Positions 30,347 to 31,279 of a DNA stretch of 31,279 nt are shown here, piece after piece (position 1 is the stretch's first letter; each line of letters begins with the position of its first letter). The translations under genes and the position numbers were made by a program. The notes beneath the pieces are model-generated. The model had not been told where the DNA came from and did no database searches. It saw only the letters and a list, made by a program, of their open reading frames with translations. Source of the DNA: Brachionus plicatilis (Eukaryota > Rotifera > Eurotatoria > Ploima > Brachionidae); contig QEOQ01000246.1 of assembly GCA_010279815.1 (NCBI GenBank), positions 112,344 through 143,622 on the forward strand, in the 5' to 3' direction.

Positions 30347-30717
30347 GGTTTTGTGAATTTCAAATACAAATTTAACAAAAATTCTTCATTTTTTGGTTTA
30401 TAAAAATTAACTTAAATGAAAAATACTAGAAATAAAACTGCAATAAAGTGCAACATACTTTAATGCACCTTTTTTTACCTAAAATGAGATTTTTATTTTT
30501 TTTTTTAGTAAATCAAATCAATAGTATATTTAAATCTTATTGATTCTTTATTTTTTGTGATTTTTTGCATAAAAAAAAAATTCAAAGTAAAAAAGGTGCA
30601 ACAAAGTATGTTGCACTATGTTGCAGCATTTTTTCTAATATTTTTTATTAACTTTAATTTTAATTTATTAAAAAATGAAGAATTTTTGTTCAATTTGTAT
30701 TTGAAATTCACAAAACC
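30347..30717. mobile_element. MITE with 8-bp target-site duplication
   Basis: Ends GGTTTTGTGAATTTCAAATA and its mirror, arms continuing inward with decay, 371 bp. The 8-bp duplication GTCCAAGT is intact at 30339-30346 and 30718-30725. Eight-base duplications are typical of hAT-superfamily (and P-type) transposases. The short open frames inside are chance. It is related to the longer element at 10954-11904. Confidence 0.88.
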
Positions 30718-30725
30718 GTCCAAGT

Positions 30726-31279
30726 CACACTTTTACTTGTTTTTGAACTGTTCAGACTTTTTTTCAATAAATGATTAAAGTAAACCTGTGAGAAAAAAAT
30801 AAAGATACAATTAATGTTTTGCTTTTTTATTTTTTTTTCTTCTTTTTTTAATATTTTATAATTTTTTAATTGCTAAAAATTGATTTAGGTTTACTAAAAT
30901 TTATGTAAAATATCGGAAATTTACCTCAAAAAAAATGGTCAATTTCATTGATCAAAATAACTCTCTAACTGATCTTTGATAATTTAAATTTAAAAATTAT
31001 AACCGATGTAATTGTTTTTAAATCAAATTTTTGGTTGCAGGAAATCCAAATTCAAAAGGCATCTTTTTTTAAACTAGCGATGGGATTTAAATTTACTAAA
31101 TAAACTAAAAATAAAGAATGAAAGAGCTAAGAGAAATTGTTTAATTCAAAAAAATTATTTTTCTACTGCTCCCATGTGTCGGTTCTCGAGGTTTTAAATT
31201 ATACCTATTTAGCTTTTATGATAATAGAAATAATAGAAATTTTATTTCAACCTTCTCTTAATTTCTTATTTTCTAAAAG
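30726..31279. other. AT-rich DNA at the right edge
   Basis: No coding region, repeat pair or RNA gene recognised up to the window end. Confidence 0.4.

Noticed and set aside
30557..30778. 73-codon open frame
   Set aside because: Lies across the right arm of a MITE with an exact 8-bp duplication; a hydrophobic translation from AT-rich DNA.
1..31279. CRISPR array, operon or prokaryotic defence island
   Set aside because: Repeats are inverted transposon ends, not regularly spaced direct repeats; genes have spliceosomal introns and animal families.

Overview
The window is nuclear DNA of a small, AT-rich animal genome. The genes have GT-AG introns and animal-type proteins, and the gaps are packed with decayed transposons of metazoan types. 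My best guess is a rotifer, possibly Brachionus-like. That is inference from base composition, tiny introns and repeat types, not proof.

Four host genes are supported. (1) 1689-2705 (+): a single-exon type II membrane glycosyltransferase of the A4GALT/A4GNT family. (2) 4505-5638 (-): a single-exon galactose-3-O-sulfotransferase-like enzyme. The two are convergent and separated by a foldback repeat. A decayed partial copy of the sulfotransferase 5' region lies at about 7293-7820. (3) 9204-13609 (-): a six-exon cytochrome P450 that I could join into an uninterrupted 497-residue frame; it resembles CYP46A1 closely. (4) 16948-29494 (-): a sixteen-exon mitochondrial DNA polymerase gamma catalytic subunit. 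Its exons join into one uninterrupted 1029-residue frame with all exonuclease and polymerase motifs.

In both spliced genes the introns fall into two classes: minimal introns of 44-84 nt, and a few of 0.7-5 kb, most of them filled with mobile DNA. POLG intron 12 (17984-22963) holds an LTR, a LINE 3' end split by a pogo/Tigger element, and one MITE nested in another. POLG intron 2 (26443-28781) holds three inverted-repeat elements. P450 intron 3 (9815-12485) holds two elements, one of which encloses a reverse-transcriptase fragment.

Other mobile remnants are a frameshifted reverse-transcriptase domain at the left edge, a 5'-truncated LINE at 5787-6555, a 694-bp near-palindromic element upstream of the P450, a Tc1/mariner transposase fragment at 15451-15690, and LTR-retrotransposon pieces at about 16051-16483.

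I found no rRNA, tRNA, CRISPR array or operon. I did not find a convincing new multi-gene system. The most unusual signals are a perfect 53-bp palindrome centred on the 3' splice site of P450 intron 1, several layered transposon insertions, and a set of elements with different ends that share the same internal ACGTAA-rich repeats.
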